Positions 15,166 through 24,111 of a stretch of 29,836 bases of DNA are shown here, piece after piece. The position numbers and the translations under genes were made by a program. The stretch comes from Mesorhizobium amorphae (GTDB lineage Bacteria > Pseudomonadota > Alphaproteobacteria > Rhizobiales > Rhizobiaceae), in the NCBI GenBank assembly GCA_003240775.1, contig QFNI01000048.1:1-29836 (forward strand). Reading direction: 5' to 3'. The notes under the pieces were generated by a model that was not told where the DNA came from, searched no databases, and saw only the letters and a list, made by a program, of their open reading frames with translations. How positions within the stretch are numbered: position 1 is the stretch's first letter; each line of letters begins with the position of its first letter.

Positions 15166-18100
15166 GTGAACAGCAGGCGCTCCTATCTCGAAACTGTGAA
15201 CGCGGGCCGGCAGCGCCGCTCGCCTTCCTCGATCGAGGAGCTCAACCGCACCTTGCAGGCGCTCGACGCCCGAATCCGCGCCATGGACACGGAAGCGGCG
15301 CATGTGGCGGAGCCGGAAGCGACCATCCCGCAGCCGGCCGAAAGCCCGGCACCACCCGTGGCGGAGGCCCCTGCCCCGCAGCCGGCACCCGAGGCGGAAA
15401 TCACACATAACCAGCGCGGCGAGATCGCCGAACTGCGCGCCATGCTCGGCCAGCTGGCGCGCGAGGACAGCGTGAAGACCATCGGCAACGCCTGGTCCAA
15501 GGTGGAAGCGCGCTTGGGCGACCTCGAAGGAAAGATCTCGCGCCCGGCGGCATCGGCGGAGGGCGAGGCGATCCAGTCGCGTCTCGATCAGGTGAAGGGC
15601 GCACTCGAAGCGCTGCCCACGGCAAGCTCGCTCGCTTCATTGGAAGACCGCGTGCTGATGCTGGCCGACCTGACCGAGCAGTTCGCCCGCCAGCGCGACA
15701 AGATGCGCCCCGCCGACATGGCGGTTGTGGAAAAGCGGCTCGAAGAGGTGTCGCGCGCCATCGTCGCCTCCACGGCCTCGATGCAGCAGGCCGCCGGCAA
15801 CCCCGACGCCATGGCGCGTCTCGAAGCCCGCCTGAACGGCATGTCGCGGCAGATCGCCGAGATCAACGGGGACGAGCCCGCAGGCGAGATGATGCGCCGC
15901 CTGACCCAGATCTCCGAGCGCGTGGACGAACTCGGCCACCGCGCGAGCCTGCCCGGCAGCGAGATGGATCTGCTGGCGAGCCAGGTTTCGGCGATCGCCG
16001 CGCGGCTCGACGCGATGGCCGAGACGCCCGATCCCGACTTCCTGTTCAAGGCCATCGAGCAGCGCTTCGACGGCTTGGCCGACATGCTGGACCGTCGCCG
16101 CGGCGACGACGCCGAACGCTCGCGCGTTTTGTTCTCCGACCTCGAGCGCCGGCTGGGCGAGGTGGCGCAGCGGTTGGACGCGAGCTCCCCACGCAGCGAG
16201 CAGGCGCTTTTGAGCGCGCTCGACGCGCGTTTCGAAGATTTCGCGCGCCGGCTCGAAGAGCGCGAGCCCGCGATGGGCGGCGACAAGGTGATCCGCAAGC
16301 TGGAAGCGCAGGTCAAGGTGCTGGCCGAGCAGCTCGCCCGCCCCGGCACGGCGCAAGGCGCCATTCAGCCGGACACGCTGGGACCGCGCCTCGACAAGAT
16401 CGAGACCAGCCTTTCCGAGGGCCGCGACGCGATCGTGGCGGTGGCGCGAGAGGCTGCCGAAAATGCCGTGCGCAACCTCGAACTCGGCGCAGGCGAGCAG
16501 GCGACCATCGCCGGCCTGACGCAGGATCTGCGCACGCTGGAAACGCTGACCCGCCGCTCCGACGAGCGCAACGGCAAGACCTTCGAAGCCATCCACGACA
16601 CCTTGATCAAGATCGTGGAGCGCCTGGGCGCGTCCGAAGACGGCGATCTCACTCCGCGCAAGATCGCGGTCGAAAACGCGCCTTCGCTCGACCCTGCTTC
16701 CACGGCCTCGGTGTTCGCCGAGCCTGCGCCCGCCGAGACGGAAGCGGAGGACACGCCCGACGAAGCCAAGCGCGGCATGTTCAGTGGCTTGTCGCGCGCG
16801 TTCGCCGGTCGCAAGACCGCAAAGGCGGAGGAGACCGCCCCCGTGCAAGCCAAGGCGGCCGACCCCGTGCTCGACGCGCCGATCGGCCTCGCCAATCCCG
16901 CCAACCGCATGATCGAGCCTAACACGGGCGGACCCGATCTCGGCGCCATCATGCGCCGCGTGCGCGACGAGCGCGCCCAGAGCCCGCGTGGCGAAGAAGC
17001 CGACACGGCGAAATCCGACTTCATCGCGGCCGCCCGCCGCGCAGCGCAAGCCGCCGCGGCCGAGGCCGAGTTCCTTAAGCGCAAGTCAGGCCCCTCCGAG
17101 GGCAAGGGCGGCAACCGCCTGTCCAAGCTCTTCCGCCAGCGCCGCAAGCCGGTTCTGATGGCAGCGGGCGCCGTGATGCTCGCCCTCGCAGGGTTCCAGG
17201 CGACCCACCTTCTGCGCGAGACCGAGAAAACCGCAAGCGACGTCACGGCTGCGCGCACGGCGCCCAAGGCGGTGGCTGCCGAAGCGGTGGCGAAGTCGGC
17301 CGCAGCGAAGGCCGACACGGTGGTCGCCGCGGCACCCGCAGCCCCGGTCGCGGCATCCGCGCCGGTTCAGGCGATGGCGCCAGCACCAGCGCCCGTGATG
17401 GCCAAGCCGCAGGCGGAGCCCGTTGCAGTGGCGGCAGCCGTGTCGCTGCCGCTGTCCGACAGCGCAGCGCCTCTGCTCGGCGCGGTCGAGGAAGCACCTG
17501 CGATCGAAGTGCGCGCGCCTGCCGACCTCGAACCCGTGGCGCTGCGCGCCGCAGCGGATGCGGGCGACGCCAAGGCCCTTTTCGAAGTCGCCGCACGCCT
17601 GGCAGAAGGCCGCGGCGCAGCCAAGGACACGGAAGCCGCAGCACGCGCCATGGAGGCTGCTGCAGCACAGGGCTTCGCACCCGCCGAATACCGCCTGGGT
17701 TCGTTCTACGAGAAGGGCACGGGCGTCACGCGCGACACTTCCGCCGCCCGCAAGTGGTACGAGAAGGCTGCCGCCCAAGGCAATGTGAGCGCCATGCACA
17801 ACCTGGCCGTGCTGAACGCCATGGGCGCGGACGGTGCAGTGGACAACCAGGCCGCGGCGCGCTGGTTCATCGAGGCAGCCGATTTCGGCGTCAAGGACAG
17901 TCAGTTCAACCTGGGCATCCTGTCGGCCAAGGGCGTGGGCATGCCGCGCGATCTCGAGAAAAGCTACAAGTGGTTCGCGCTCGCCGCAGGCGACGGCGAT
18001 GCCGACGCGGCCACCAAGCGCGACGAGGTGGCCAAGGCGCTGTCGCCCGAGGGCCTAAAGCGCGCCAAGGAGCGCGTCGAGCTCTGGAAGGTCAAGGAAC

Positions 18101-18372
18101 TCGACCGCGCGGCGAACGCGGTGGACCTGCCCGACGAATGGCGCGCCTCCGCCCCCACCGTCAGCGCCGAAGCGCCGAACGTGGACATGAAGGCCGCCGT
18201 GCGCACCATCCAGGTGATCCTCGCCAAAAACGGCTACGAGGCCGGCGGCGTGGACGGCGTGATGGGCGAGCGCACCAAAGCCGCCATCGTGGCCTTCCAG
18301 AAGGACAACGACCTGCCCGCCACGGGCGAGGTCGACAACAAGCTGGTGCAGGCGCTGCTGGCGAAGAAATAA
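15166..18372 (+). CDS. PodJ-like polar localisation protein (coiled coil, TM, Sel1 repeats, PG-binding)
   Basis: A protein of 1068 residues. Order: a short N-terminus (NSRRSYLETVNAGRQRR); long acidic coiled-coil stretches (about 20-450) full of ARLDxLE/RLEE heptads; an Ala/Pro/Glu-rich linker; a basic segment, then one transmembrane helix (about 663-683); an Ala/Pro-rich periplasmic linker; four Sel1-like repeats (about 790-960, with LAEGRGAAKDTEAA and YEKGTGVTRDTSAARKWYEKAA); and a C-terminal PG_binding_1 domain (about 1005-1068, with GVDGVMGERTKAAIVAFQ). This is the layout of PodJ and rhizobial PodJ-like polarity factors, a cytoplasmic scaffold tied to periplasmic peptidoglycan. The GTG at 15166 has an AGGA ribosome site and gives the conserved-looking start; the ATG at 15004 would add a basic, non-conserved extension. 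It is followed by a hairpin. Confidence 0.82.
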   Translation: MNSRRSYLETVNAGRQRRSPSSIEELNRTLQALDARIRAMDTEAAHVAEPEATIPQPAESPAPPVAEAPAPQPAPEAEITHNQRGEIAELRAMLGQLAREDSVKTIGNAWSKVEARLGDLEGKISRPAASAEGEAIQSRLDQVKGALEALPTASSLASLEDRVLMLADLTEQFARQRDKMRPADMAVVEKRLEEVSRAIVASTASMQQAAGNPDAMARLEARLNGMSRQIAEINGDEPAGEMMRRLTQISERVDELGHRASLPGSEMDLLASQVSAIAARLDAMAETPDPDFLFKAIEQRFDGLADMLDRRRGDDAERSRVLFSDLERRLGEVAQRLDASSPRSEQALLSALDARFEDFARRLEEREPAMGGDKVIRKLEAQVKVLAEQLARPGTAQGAIQPDTLGPRLDKIETSLSEGRDAIVAVAREAAENAVRNLELGAGEQATIAGLTQDLRTLETLTRRSDERNGKTFEAIHDTLIKIVERLGASEDGDLTPRKIAVENAPSLDPASTASVFAEPAPAETEAEDTPDEAKRGMFSGLSRAFAGRKTAKAEETAPVQAKAADPVLDAPIGLANPANRMIEPNTGGPDLGAIMRRVRDERAQSPRGEEADTAKSDFIAAARRAAQAAAAEAEFLKRKSGPSEGKGGNRLSKLFRQRRKPVLMAAGAVMLALAGFQATHLLRETEKTASDVTAARTAPKAVAAEAVAKSAAAKADTVVAAAPAAPVAASAPVQAMAPAPAPVMAKPQAEPVAVAAAVSLPLSDSAAPLLGAVEEAPAIEVRAPADLEPVALRAAADAGDAKALFEVAARLAEGRGAAKDTEAAARAMEAAAAQGFAPAEYRLGSFYEKGTGVTRDTSAARKWYEKAAAQGNVSAMHNLAVLNAMGADGAVDNQAAARWFIEAADFGVKDSQFNLGILSAKGVGMPRDLEKSYKWFALAAGDGDADAATKRDEVAKALSPEGLKRAKERVELWKVKELDRAANAVDLPDEWRASAPTVSAEAPNVDMKAAVRTIQVILAKNGYEAGGVDGVMGERTKAAIVAFQKDNDLPATGEVDNKLVQALLAKK

Positions 18373-18378
18373 GCCCGA

Positions 18379-18408
18379 CCCGGCGAGAGGAACGAGCGCC
18401 TCGCCGGG
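18379..18408 (+). terminator. Candidate terminator after the podJ-like gene
   Basis: Perfect 9-bp arms CCCGGCGAG (18379-18387) and CTCGCCGGG (18400-18408) with a 12-base loop, starting 7 bp after the stop. The T stretch (CTTTTAA) comes only about 17 bases later, so termination may be inefficient or Rho-assisted. Confidence 0.55.
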
Positions 18409-18542
18409 CGCAACCGACCCAAACTTTTAACCCCACTCGCGGAATCCTCCTCCCAGCCTCATTCTCGGCACATCCGCTTGCCAGGAGCCGGGCTGTTAGG
18501 GGACTTCGAGAGCGCGGACTGCCGCGCGGCCTGGTGGAACGG

Positions 18543-19466
18543 GTGGGCATCTATCTTCCGATCGCGGAAATGTCCGTGAACGTGTTCGTGCTCCTCGCCA
18601 TGGGCGCGTGCGTGGGCTTCCTGTCGGGCATGTTCGGGGTAGGCGGCGGCTTTCTGATCACGCCGCTCCTGATCTTCTACAACATCCCGCCCGCGATCGC
18701 CGTGGCGACCGGCGCGAACCAGGTCGTGGCCTCCTCGGTCTCGGGCGCGCTCGTCCACTTCAAGCGACGAACCATCGACTTCAAGCTCGGCACGGTGCTG
18801 CTGCTGGGAGGCATCGTGGGCGCCTCTCTGGGCGCCCTCGTCTTCACGGCCCTGCGGCGCGTGGGCCAGCTCGATCTGGTGGTGTCGATCCTCTACGTGG
18901 CGTTTCTGGGCACGGTGGGCGGGCTGATGCTCGTCGAATCGTTGCGGGCGCTGCGCCGCTCGCGCGACGGGGCGGCGCCCACGCTCAAACGCCCCGGCCA
19001 GCACAACTGGATCCTGCGCCTGCCGCTCAAGATGCGGTTCCGCGCGTCCAAGCTCTTCGTGTCCGTGATCCCCGTCGTGGGGTTGGGTGCCGGAATCGGC
19101 TTTCTGTCTTCGGTGATGGGCGTGGGCGGCGGCTTCATCATGGTGCCCGCGCTGATCTACCTCTTGAAGGTGCCCACCAATGTCGTGGTCGGCACCTCGC
19201 TCTTCCAGATGATCTTCGTGGCCGGCTACACGACGATCGTGCACGCCTCCACCAACCGCACGGTGGACATCGTGCTGGCGTTCCTTCTGATGGTGGGCGG
19301 GGTCGCGGGCGCGCAATACGGCGCGAAGGTGGGCCAGCGGCTGCGCGGCGAGCAGCTGCGCGCGCTGCTGGCGCTGCTCGTGCTCGCGGTCGGGCTCCGG
19401 CTCGGGCTCGACCTCTTCATCCGCCCGGCCGACCTCTACTCGCTGAGCCCGGTGGGCGGCTTCTGA
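18543..19466 (+). CDS. TauE/SafE (TSUP) family membrane exporter
   Basis: A 307-residue inner-membrane protein of the TSUP family, whose members move sulfite, sulfonates or related organic anions. It has two homologous halves, each opening with the family glycine motif: SGMFGVGGGFLITP (28-41) and SSVMGVGGGFIMVP (about 188-201). About eight membrane segments are visible, with a cytoplasmic basic loop between the halves (RRSRDG to MRFRASK). GTG 18543 (VGIYLPIAEMSVNVF) is chosen as the start because it gives the N-terminus usual for rhizobial members and follows GGTGGA; GTG 18534 is also possible. Its stop overlaps the next gene's ATG (TGATG), so the two are translationally coupled. The substrate is unknown. 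Confidence 0.88.
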   Translation: MGIYLPIAEMSVNVFVLLAMGACVGFLSGMFGVGGGFLITPLLIFYNIPPAIAVATGANQVVASSVSGALVHFKRRTIDFKLGTVLLLGGIVGASLGALVFTALRRVGQLDLVVSILYVAFLGTVGGLMLVESLRALRRSRDGAAPTLKRPGQHNWILRLPLKMRFRASKLFVSVIPVVGLGAGIGFLSSVMGVGGGFIMVPALIYLLKVPTNVVVGTSLFQMIFVAGYTTIVHASTNRTVDIVLAFLLMVGGVAGAQYGAKVGQRLRGEQLRALLALLVLAVGLRLGLDLFIRPADLYSLSPVGGF

Positions 19467-20260
19467 TGCGCGCGCTCTTAGCCCTTGTCTTCTGCCTGGC
19501 GGCGCTCTCCGCCCGCGCCCAGGAGGCAGCGCCGCCCGCGGCCTCCATCGCCCAGCCCGAATCGATCCAGATCGGGCTTTCCACCGACCATGTGCGCATC
19601 ACCGCCGATTTCTCGGGCGCCGATCTCACGATCTTCGGCTCGGTCGACAACGCGGACCCCGCAATGGCGCGCCAGGGGCGCTACGATGTCGTCGTGGTGC
19701 TCGAAGGCCCGGCACGGCCCATCGTGGTGCGGCGCAAGGACCGCGTGCTCGGCATGTGGATCAACACGGAGGCCGAGACCTTCGTGAACGTGCCGATGTC
19801 CTATTCGGTGGCGACCACGCGGGTCTATCAGGACATCGCGGACCCTGACAGCTATCGCCGGCTCTCGCTGGGTGCGAACAACATCTATCTCGAGCCCGCC
19901 AACCGCGACGACCCGCTGACCGTGTCCGAGTTCACCACCGCGCTGCGCGCCCGCAAGACCGTGAGCGGCCTCTACAGCGAGCGCATGGGCGACGTGCAGT
20001 TCCTGTCCCAGACGCTGTTCCGCGCGACGCTGACGCTGCCGCCCAACGTGCCCGTGGGCACCCATAAGGCGCGCGCCTTCCTGTTCAAGAACGGCGTGTT
20101 CGTGAAGGAGACGTCCGCCCAGCTCTCGATCCGCAAGTCGGGCTTCGAGCAGACCCTGTTCCGGCTCGCCACCAACCACGGCACCTTCTTCGGCTTTGTC
20201 GCGGTGGCGCTGGCCGTGGTGATGGGCTGGGGCGGGAGGGTCCTGTTCCGCAAGGACTGA
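19466..20260 (+). CDS. TIGR02186-family membrane-anchored periplasmic protein
   Basis: A 264-residue protein with a signal peptide (1-18, ending ARAQ), a periplasmic beta-rich body (about 30-235) and a C-terminal membrane helix (about 240-257) followed by a short basic tail. Typical segments are IQIGLSTDHVRITADFSGADLTIFG, split around 36-58, VVVVLEGP, RKDRVLGMWIN and GTHKARAFLFKNG. I recognise it as the alphaproteobacterial family TIGR02186, of unknown function, which is regularly found beside TSUP exporters. It begins in the stop of the exporter gene (TGATG). A role as a periplasmic partner of the exporter is inference from this coupling. The ATG at 19466 is fixed by the signal peptide. The gene end is only 10 bp from the convergent GNAT gene. 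Confidence 0.85.
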   Translation: MRALLALVFCLAALSARAQEAAPPAASIAQPESIQIGLSTDHVRITADFSGADLTIFGSVDNADPAMARQGRYDVVVVLEGPARPIVVRRKDRVLGMWINTEAETFVNVPMSYSVATTRVYQDIADPDSYRRLSLGANNIYLEPANRDDPLTVSEFTTALRARKTVSGLYSERMGDVQFLSQTLFRATLTLPPNVPVGTHKARAFLFKNGVFVKETSAQLSIRKSGFEQTLFRLATNHGTFFGFVAVALAVVMGWGGRVLFRKD

Positions 20261-20274
20261 GCGCTGCGGCTCAG
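20257..20274. terminator. Hairpin spanning both convergent stop codons
   Basis: CTGAGC (20257-20262) and GCTCAG (20269-20274) form a 6-bp stem with a 6-base loop. The TGA of the TIGR02186 gene and the reverse stop of the GNAT gene both lie inside the arms. It could act on both transcripts, though there is no T run on either side. Confidence 0.3.
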
Positions 20275-20714
20275 CCGAGCGCCTTGCGATACTGCACGAA
20301 GCCGGAGTAGCTGGCCACGCGGTCATAGAGCAGGCGCGCGGTGGCGTTGTCTTCCTGCGTCATCCAGTAGACGCGCTCCGAGCCCGCCGCACGCGCCGCC
20401 TCGTATACCGCCTCGATCAGCGCACGCCCCACGCCGCCGCCCCGCGCATCGGGGTCGGTGAAAAGGTCCTGGAGGTAGCAGACGGGCTCGCGCATCCAGG
20501 TGTTGCGGTGGAAGAGGTAGTGGACGAGGCCGACCACACGGCCGTCGCGCTCGGCGAGCAGCGCGTGCACGGGCTCGGCCGGGTCGAAGAAGCGGGCCCA
20601 GGTGATGTCCCACACCTCACCCGATACGCTCGCCTCGTAGAAATCGAGATAGCCCTGCCAGAGCGGCTCCCAGGCCGCGCGATCACCGGGCGTGGCGCGA
20701 CGGATCGTGGTCAT
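20271..20714 (-). CDS. GNAT-family N-acetyltransferase
   Basis: A 147-residue acetyltransferase of the GNAT fold. The acetyl-CoA binding motif is at about 89-97 (DPDARGGGVGRALIEAVY), preceded by the beta-4 segment CYLQDLFTD and followed by YWMTQEDNATARLLYDRV. The length is that of a single GNAT domain. ATG 20714 gives a clean start (MTTIRRATPGD), only 5 bp after the pdeM stop, so it is the last gene of the helicase-pdeM operon. The substrate is unknown: such enzymes acetylate amines on small molecules or proteins. GNAT genes are not part of the defined four-gene ligase-associated set, so a role in repair is only suggested by position. Confidence 0.85.
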   Translation of the reverse strand: MTTIRRATPGDRAAWEPLWQGYLDFYEASVSGEVWDITWARFFDPAEPVHALLAERDGRVVGLVHYLFHRNTWMREPVCYLQDLFTDPDARGGGVGRALIEAVYEAARAAGSERVYWMTQEDNATARLLYDRVASYSGFVQYRKALG

Positions 20715-20719
20715 GGGGA

Positions 20720-21442
20720 TCAGCCTCCGACGAGTGCCGCGCGTGGTGCCGGGAAGATGCGAGCATTGCCCATCAGGAAGGCGGTGAAGCCTTCCCAGCG
20801 GAAAAGGTTGGTGTAGGCGCGGTCGAGCACGTTGAGCGAGCCCGCATAGGCGCCGAAGGCCGGCATGACGAGGCGCTCGCCATCGGAGGCGAAGCAGCGC
20901 AGCCGCATCGGGCGGCCCCGCGCGACGATCTTGGCGCAAGGGTGGAGATGGCCGGCCACCTCGCCCGACACGGGTCCGGCACCGGGCAGGTGGCGAAAGG
21001 CGAGCTGGCCCAGGCGAAGCTCCGCGCACGGGGTGCCGGGCAGGCGCTCGGGCGCTTCGCGGTCGTGGTTGCCCGCGATCCAGAACCATTCGCGGGAGCC
21101 GATGATGCCGCAAAGCATGTCGCGAAAGGCTTCGGGCATGTGGGACGCGCCGAAGCGGTCATGGAAGCTGTCGCCCAGGCTGACCACGATCTTGGGGTCG
21201 TAGTGCAGCACCACCGCCGCGAGGCGGGCCAGCGTTTCGGCCGTGTCGTGGGGCGGCAGGAACATGCCGCGGCGGGCGAATGCTGCGCCCTTCTCCAGGT
21301 GCAGGTCGGACACCACGAGCGCTTCGTGGTCGGGCAGGTAGAGTACGCCGCGCGGATCGCACACGGCATGCTCGCCGGCCACGCGGATGGCATGGGTGCC
21401 CTCGCCCCAGCCGATCGATTCGCCCTGCCGCAATGCCGTCAT
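20720..21442 (-). CDS. pdeM: Ligase-associated DNA damage response endonuclease PdeM
   Basis: A 240-residue metallophosphoesterase. The metal-binding motifs are complete: DLHLEKG with D46 and H48, SLGDSFHD (88-95), GNHD (124-127) and GHLHP (164-168). This is the family (TIGR04123) that accompanies the bacterial Lhr-helicase/ligase/exonuclease repair set; a studied Pseudomonas member is a manganese-dependent single-strand DNA endonuclease. The ATG at 21442 shares its first base with the last base of the helicase stop (TGATG), so translation is coupled. A GTG one codon upstream is a possible alternative start. Specific, strongly conserved context makes the assignment safe. Confidence 0.92.
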   Translation of the reverse strand: MTALRQGESIGWGEGTHAIRVAGEHAVCDPRGVLYLPDHEALVVSDLHLEKGAAFARRGMFLPPHDTAETLARLAAVVLHYDPKIVVSLGDSFHDRFGASHMPEAFRDMLCGIIGSREWFWIAGNHDREAPERLPGTPCAELRLGQLAFRHLPGAGPVSGEVAGHLHPCAKIVARGRPMRLRCFASDGERLVMPAFGAYAGSLNVLDRAYTNLFRWEGFTAFLMGNARIFPAPRAALVGG

Positions 21443-23958
21443 CACACCCCCAGCGCTTCGGCGATCAGCTCATCGGCTGCCGCCTTCAGCGCGTCGTCGC
21501 CCGTGTCGAAGTTCACCCGCTCGCGGCCGATCTCCAGAATGATGGGAACGGCGAGCGGGGATACCACACGAAGCGCCTTGTGCACGGTGCGCCCGCGAAT
21601 GCGATTCAACATTTCGTTGAGCCGGCGGATGTCGAGAAGGCCGGTGGCGGCATCCGCCCGCGTCGCCTGCATCAGGATGTGGTCGGGCTCGTGGTTGCGC
21701 AGCACGTCGAAGATGAGATCAGCGGAAACCGTGACCTGGCGGCCCGACTTCTCCTTGCCGGGATGGCGGCGGTCGATCAGGCCGGCCACCACTGCGCATT
21801 GACGGAAGGTACGCTTGAGCAGGTAGGAATCGGCCAGCCAGTCCTCCAGATCCTCGCCCAGCATGTCTTCGGAGAACAGCGTGTCGAGTGCGGTGTCGTC
21901 CCACTCGAAGGCCTCGCCCATGTCCCGCGCGCCCCAGATGGCCAGCGCGTAGTCGGTGGCGACGAAGCCGAGGGGGCGGAGGTTCGCGCGCGCGAGCCGC
22001 CGGGTGAGCAGCATTCCGAGCGTCTGGTGGGCGAGCCGGCCCTCGAACGGATAGGCCACCATGAAGAAGCGGTTGCCGCGCGGAAAGGTCTCCACGAGGA
22101 GCTCGCCGGGCTTGGGCAGGGCCGAGCGCTTCTTCTGGAGCTTGAGCCAGTCGGCCACCTGGGAAGGCAGCGCGTTCCAGCGCTTGGGGTCGGCCAGCAT
22201 CGCGCGCACCACATCGGCGAGATAGGTCGAGAGCGGAAACTTGGAGCCACCGAAATAGGGCACCTGGGCTTCTTCGCCCGGCGCGTTGGTTACGATGCAG
22301 TCGCTTTCGCGCAGGCCCTCGAAGCGCAAGACCTTGCCGGCAAAGAGAAAGGTGTCGCCTGGGCTCAGCGTTTCCGCGAAGAACTCCTCCACCTGGCCGA
22401 GCATGGCACCTGCCCTGCCCGCCATGCCGGCCTTGGCGTAGCGCACGTTGAGCATGGCGGAATCCATGATCGTGCCGATGTTGAGCCGGTATTGCTGGGC
22501 GACGCGGGGGTGCGTGATGCGCCAGGTGCCGTCCGTCGTCTTCTTGATCTTGGCGTAGCGCTCGTAGACGCGCAGCGAATAGCCCCCCGTCGCCACGAAC
22601 TCGACCGCGCGCTCGAAAGTCGCCTCGTCGAGGTTGGCATAGGGGGCAGCGGTGCGAATCTCGGCCAAAAGATCGTCGGGGTGGAAAGGGGCCGCGCAGG
22701 CGCAGCCGAGGATGTGCTGGCAGAGCACGTCGAGCCCGCCTTCCGTGAGCGGCGGCGTGTCCTGCGCGCCGAGATAGTTGGCCTCCACCGCAGCCCTGCA
22801 CTCCATCACCTCGAAGCGGTTGGCGGGGATGAGGATGGCCTTGGAAGGCTCGTCCATGCGGTGGTTTGAGCGGCCGATGCGCTGGGCGAGGCGCGAGGCG
22901 CCCTTCGGCGCGCCGACGCAGACCACGAGATCGACGTCGCCCCAGTCGATGCCGAGATCGAGCGTGGACGTGCAGACGATGGCGCGCAGCTCGTTCTTCT
23001 GCATGGCCGCCTCCACGCGGCGGCGCTGGGTTGCGTCGAGTGAGCCGTGGTGGAGGGCGATCGGCAGGCCGTCGTCGTTGGCGCGCCAGAGTTCCTGAAA
23101 CAGCATCTCGGCCTGCGAGCGCGTGTTGACGAACAGCAGCGTCGTGCGATGCGCACGGATGGCCTCGAAGATTTCGGGGATGGCGTAGCGCGCGGTGTGA
23201 CCGGCCCAAGGCACACGCTCGCGCGATTCCAGGATTTCGATGACCGGCTTGGCCCCGCCTTCCACGGTGATCAGCCCGCTCGCCTCGCCATGTCCCTCCT
23301 GCGCCACCAGCCAGCGCTGGAGTTCGGCGGGGTCGGACACGGTTGCCGACAGACCGACGGTCTGGAGCTCGGGCGCCAGCTTGCGCAGCCGGGCGAGGCC
23401 GAGCGAAAGCAGATGGCCGCGCTTGTTGGTGACGAGCGCGTGGAGCTCGTCGAACACCACGAAGCGGAGGTCGGCAAAGAAGCGGCTCGCATCGGGCTGA
23501 GCGATCATGAGCGCCAGCTGCTCGGGCGTCGTCAGGAGGATGTCGGGCGGAGTAAGCTTCTGGCGCTGGCGCTTGTGGGAAGGCGTGTCGCCCGTGCGGG
23601 TCTCGATCGAGACCGGCAGCGCCATCTCGGCCACGGGGCGTGACAGGTTGCGCTCGATGTCGACGGCGAGCGCCTTGAGGGGCGAGATGTAGAGCGTGTG
23701 GAGGCCCCGGTGCGGCTCACCCGGCTTGCGCTTGGGCCGCTCGGCCAGTTCCACCAGCGAAGGCAGGAAGCCGGCCAGCGTCTTGCCCGCACCCGTGGGC
23801 GCGATCAGAAGCATCGAGGAGCTCGCCTGCGCGCGAGACAAAAGCTCGATCTGGTGCGCGCGGGGCGCCCAGCCGCGCTTGGCGAACCACCGGACGAAGA
23901 CATCGGGGAGCCGGGCGGACAGGAGGGGCTGAGGCTCGACGGAGAGAATTTTTGTCAC
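21442..23958 (-). CDS. Ligase-associated DNA damage response DEXH box helicase (Lhr-Core type)
   Basis: An 838-residue superfamily 2 helicase. Motif I is APTGAGKT (53-60), Ia SPLKALA, motif II DELH (170-173), motif III SAT (204-206) and motif VI QRIGRSNHR (about 352-360). The rest is the Lhr-type winged-helix and C-terminal domain, giving the length of the stand-alone Lhr-Core (TIGR04121) and not full-length Lhr. Members are ATP-driven 3'-to-5' single-strand DNA translocases. The start is GTG 23958 with only a weak G-rich ribosome site. It is coupled to pdeM. It points away from the exonuclease-ligase operon, with a small secreted protein gene and a methyltransferase gene in between. No perfect SOS box was seen in the 153 bp upstream. 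Confidence 0.92.
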   Translation of the reverse strand: MTKILSVEPQPLLSARLPDVFVRWFAKRGWAPRAHQIELLSRAQASSSMLLIAPTGAGKTLAGFLPSLVELAERPKRKPGEPHRGLHTLYISPLKALAVDIERNLSRPVAEMALPVSIETRTGDTPSHKRQRQKLTPPDILLTTPEQLALMIAQPDASRFFADLRFVVFDELHALVTNKRGHLLSLGLARLRKLAPELQTVGLSATVSDPAELQRWLVAQEGHGEASGLITVEGGAKPVIEILESRERVPWAGHTARYAIPEIFEAIRAHRTTLLFVNTRSQAEMLFQELWRANDDGLPIALHHGSLDATQRRRVEAAMQKNELRAIVCTSTLDLGIDWGDVDLVVCVGAPKGASRLAQRIGRSNHRMDEPSKAILIPANRFEVMECRAAVEANYLGAQDTPPLTEGGLDVLCQHILGCACAAPFHPDDLLAEIRTAAPYANLDEATFERAVEFVATGGYSLRVYERYAKIKKTTDGTWRITHPRVAQQYRLNIGTIMDSAMLNVRYAKAGMAGRAGAMLGQVEEFFAETLSPGDTFLFAGKVLRFEGLRESDCIVTNAPGEEAQVPYFGGSKFPLSTYLADVVRAMLADPKRWNALPSQVADWLKLQKKRSALPKPGELLVETFPRGNRFFMVAYPFEGRLAHQTLGMLLTRRLARANLRPLGFVATDYALAIWGARDMGEAFEWDDTALDTLFSEDMLGEDLEDWLADSYLLKRTFRQCAVVAGLIDRRHPGKEKSGRQVTVSADLIFDVLRNHEPDHILMQATRADAATGLLDIRRLNEMLNRIRGRTVHKALRVVSPLAVPIILEIGRERVNFDTGDDALKAAADELIAEALGV

Positions 23959-24111
23959 CCCCGGAATCTAGGTCTCACAAGGCCCCGCGCCAAGCGACCA
24001 CGGGGGGCCGGAAAGGGGTGAATGCATCCTTCAGCCTCCGTTCATCGTTGAAGACCGACCCTCACTCGGGCTGCCGGAAGAAAACCGGTTTCGCGTTCAA
24101 GGAGCGTACAC

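Noticed and set aside
15637..17049. 470-codon minus-strand open frame
   Set aside because: Antisense to the PodJ-like gene; shadow composition.
21280..22869. 529-codon plus-strand open frame
   Set aside because: Antisense to the helicase and pdeM, both with full motif sets.
24095..24109. GTTC-N7-GTAC before the small secreted protein, as an SOS box
   Set aside because: One core base is wrong and the match overlaps the ribosome site, where GGAG-type sequence is expected anyway.
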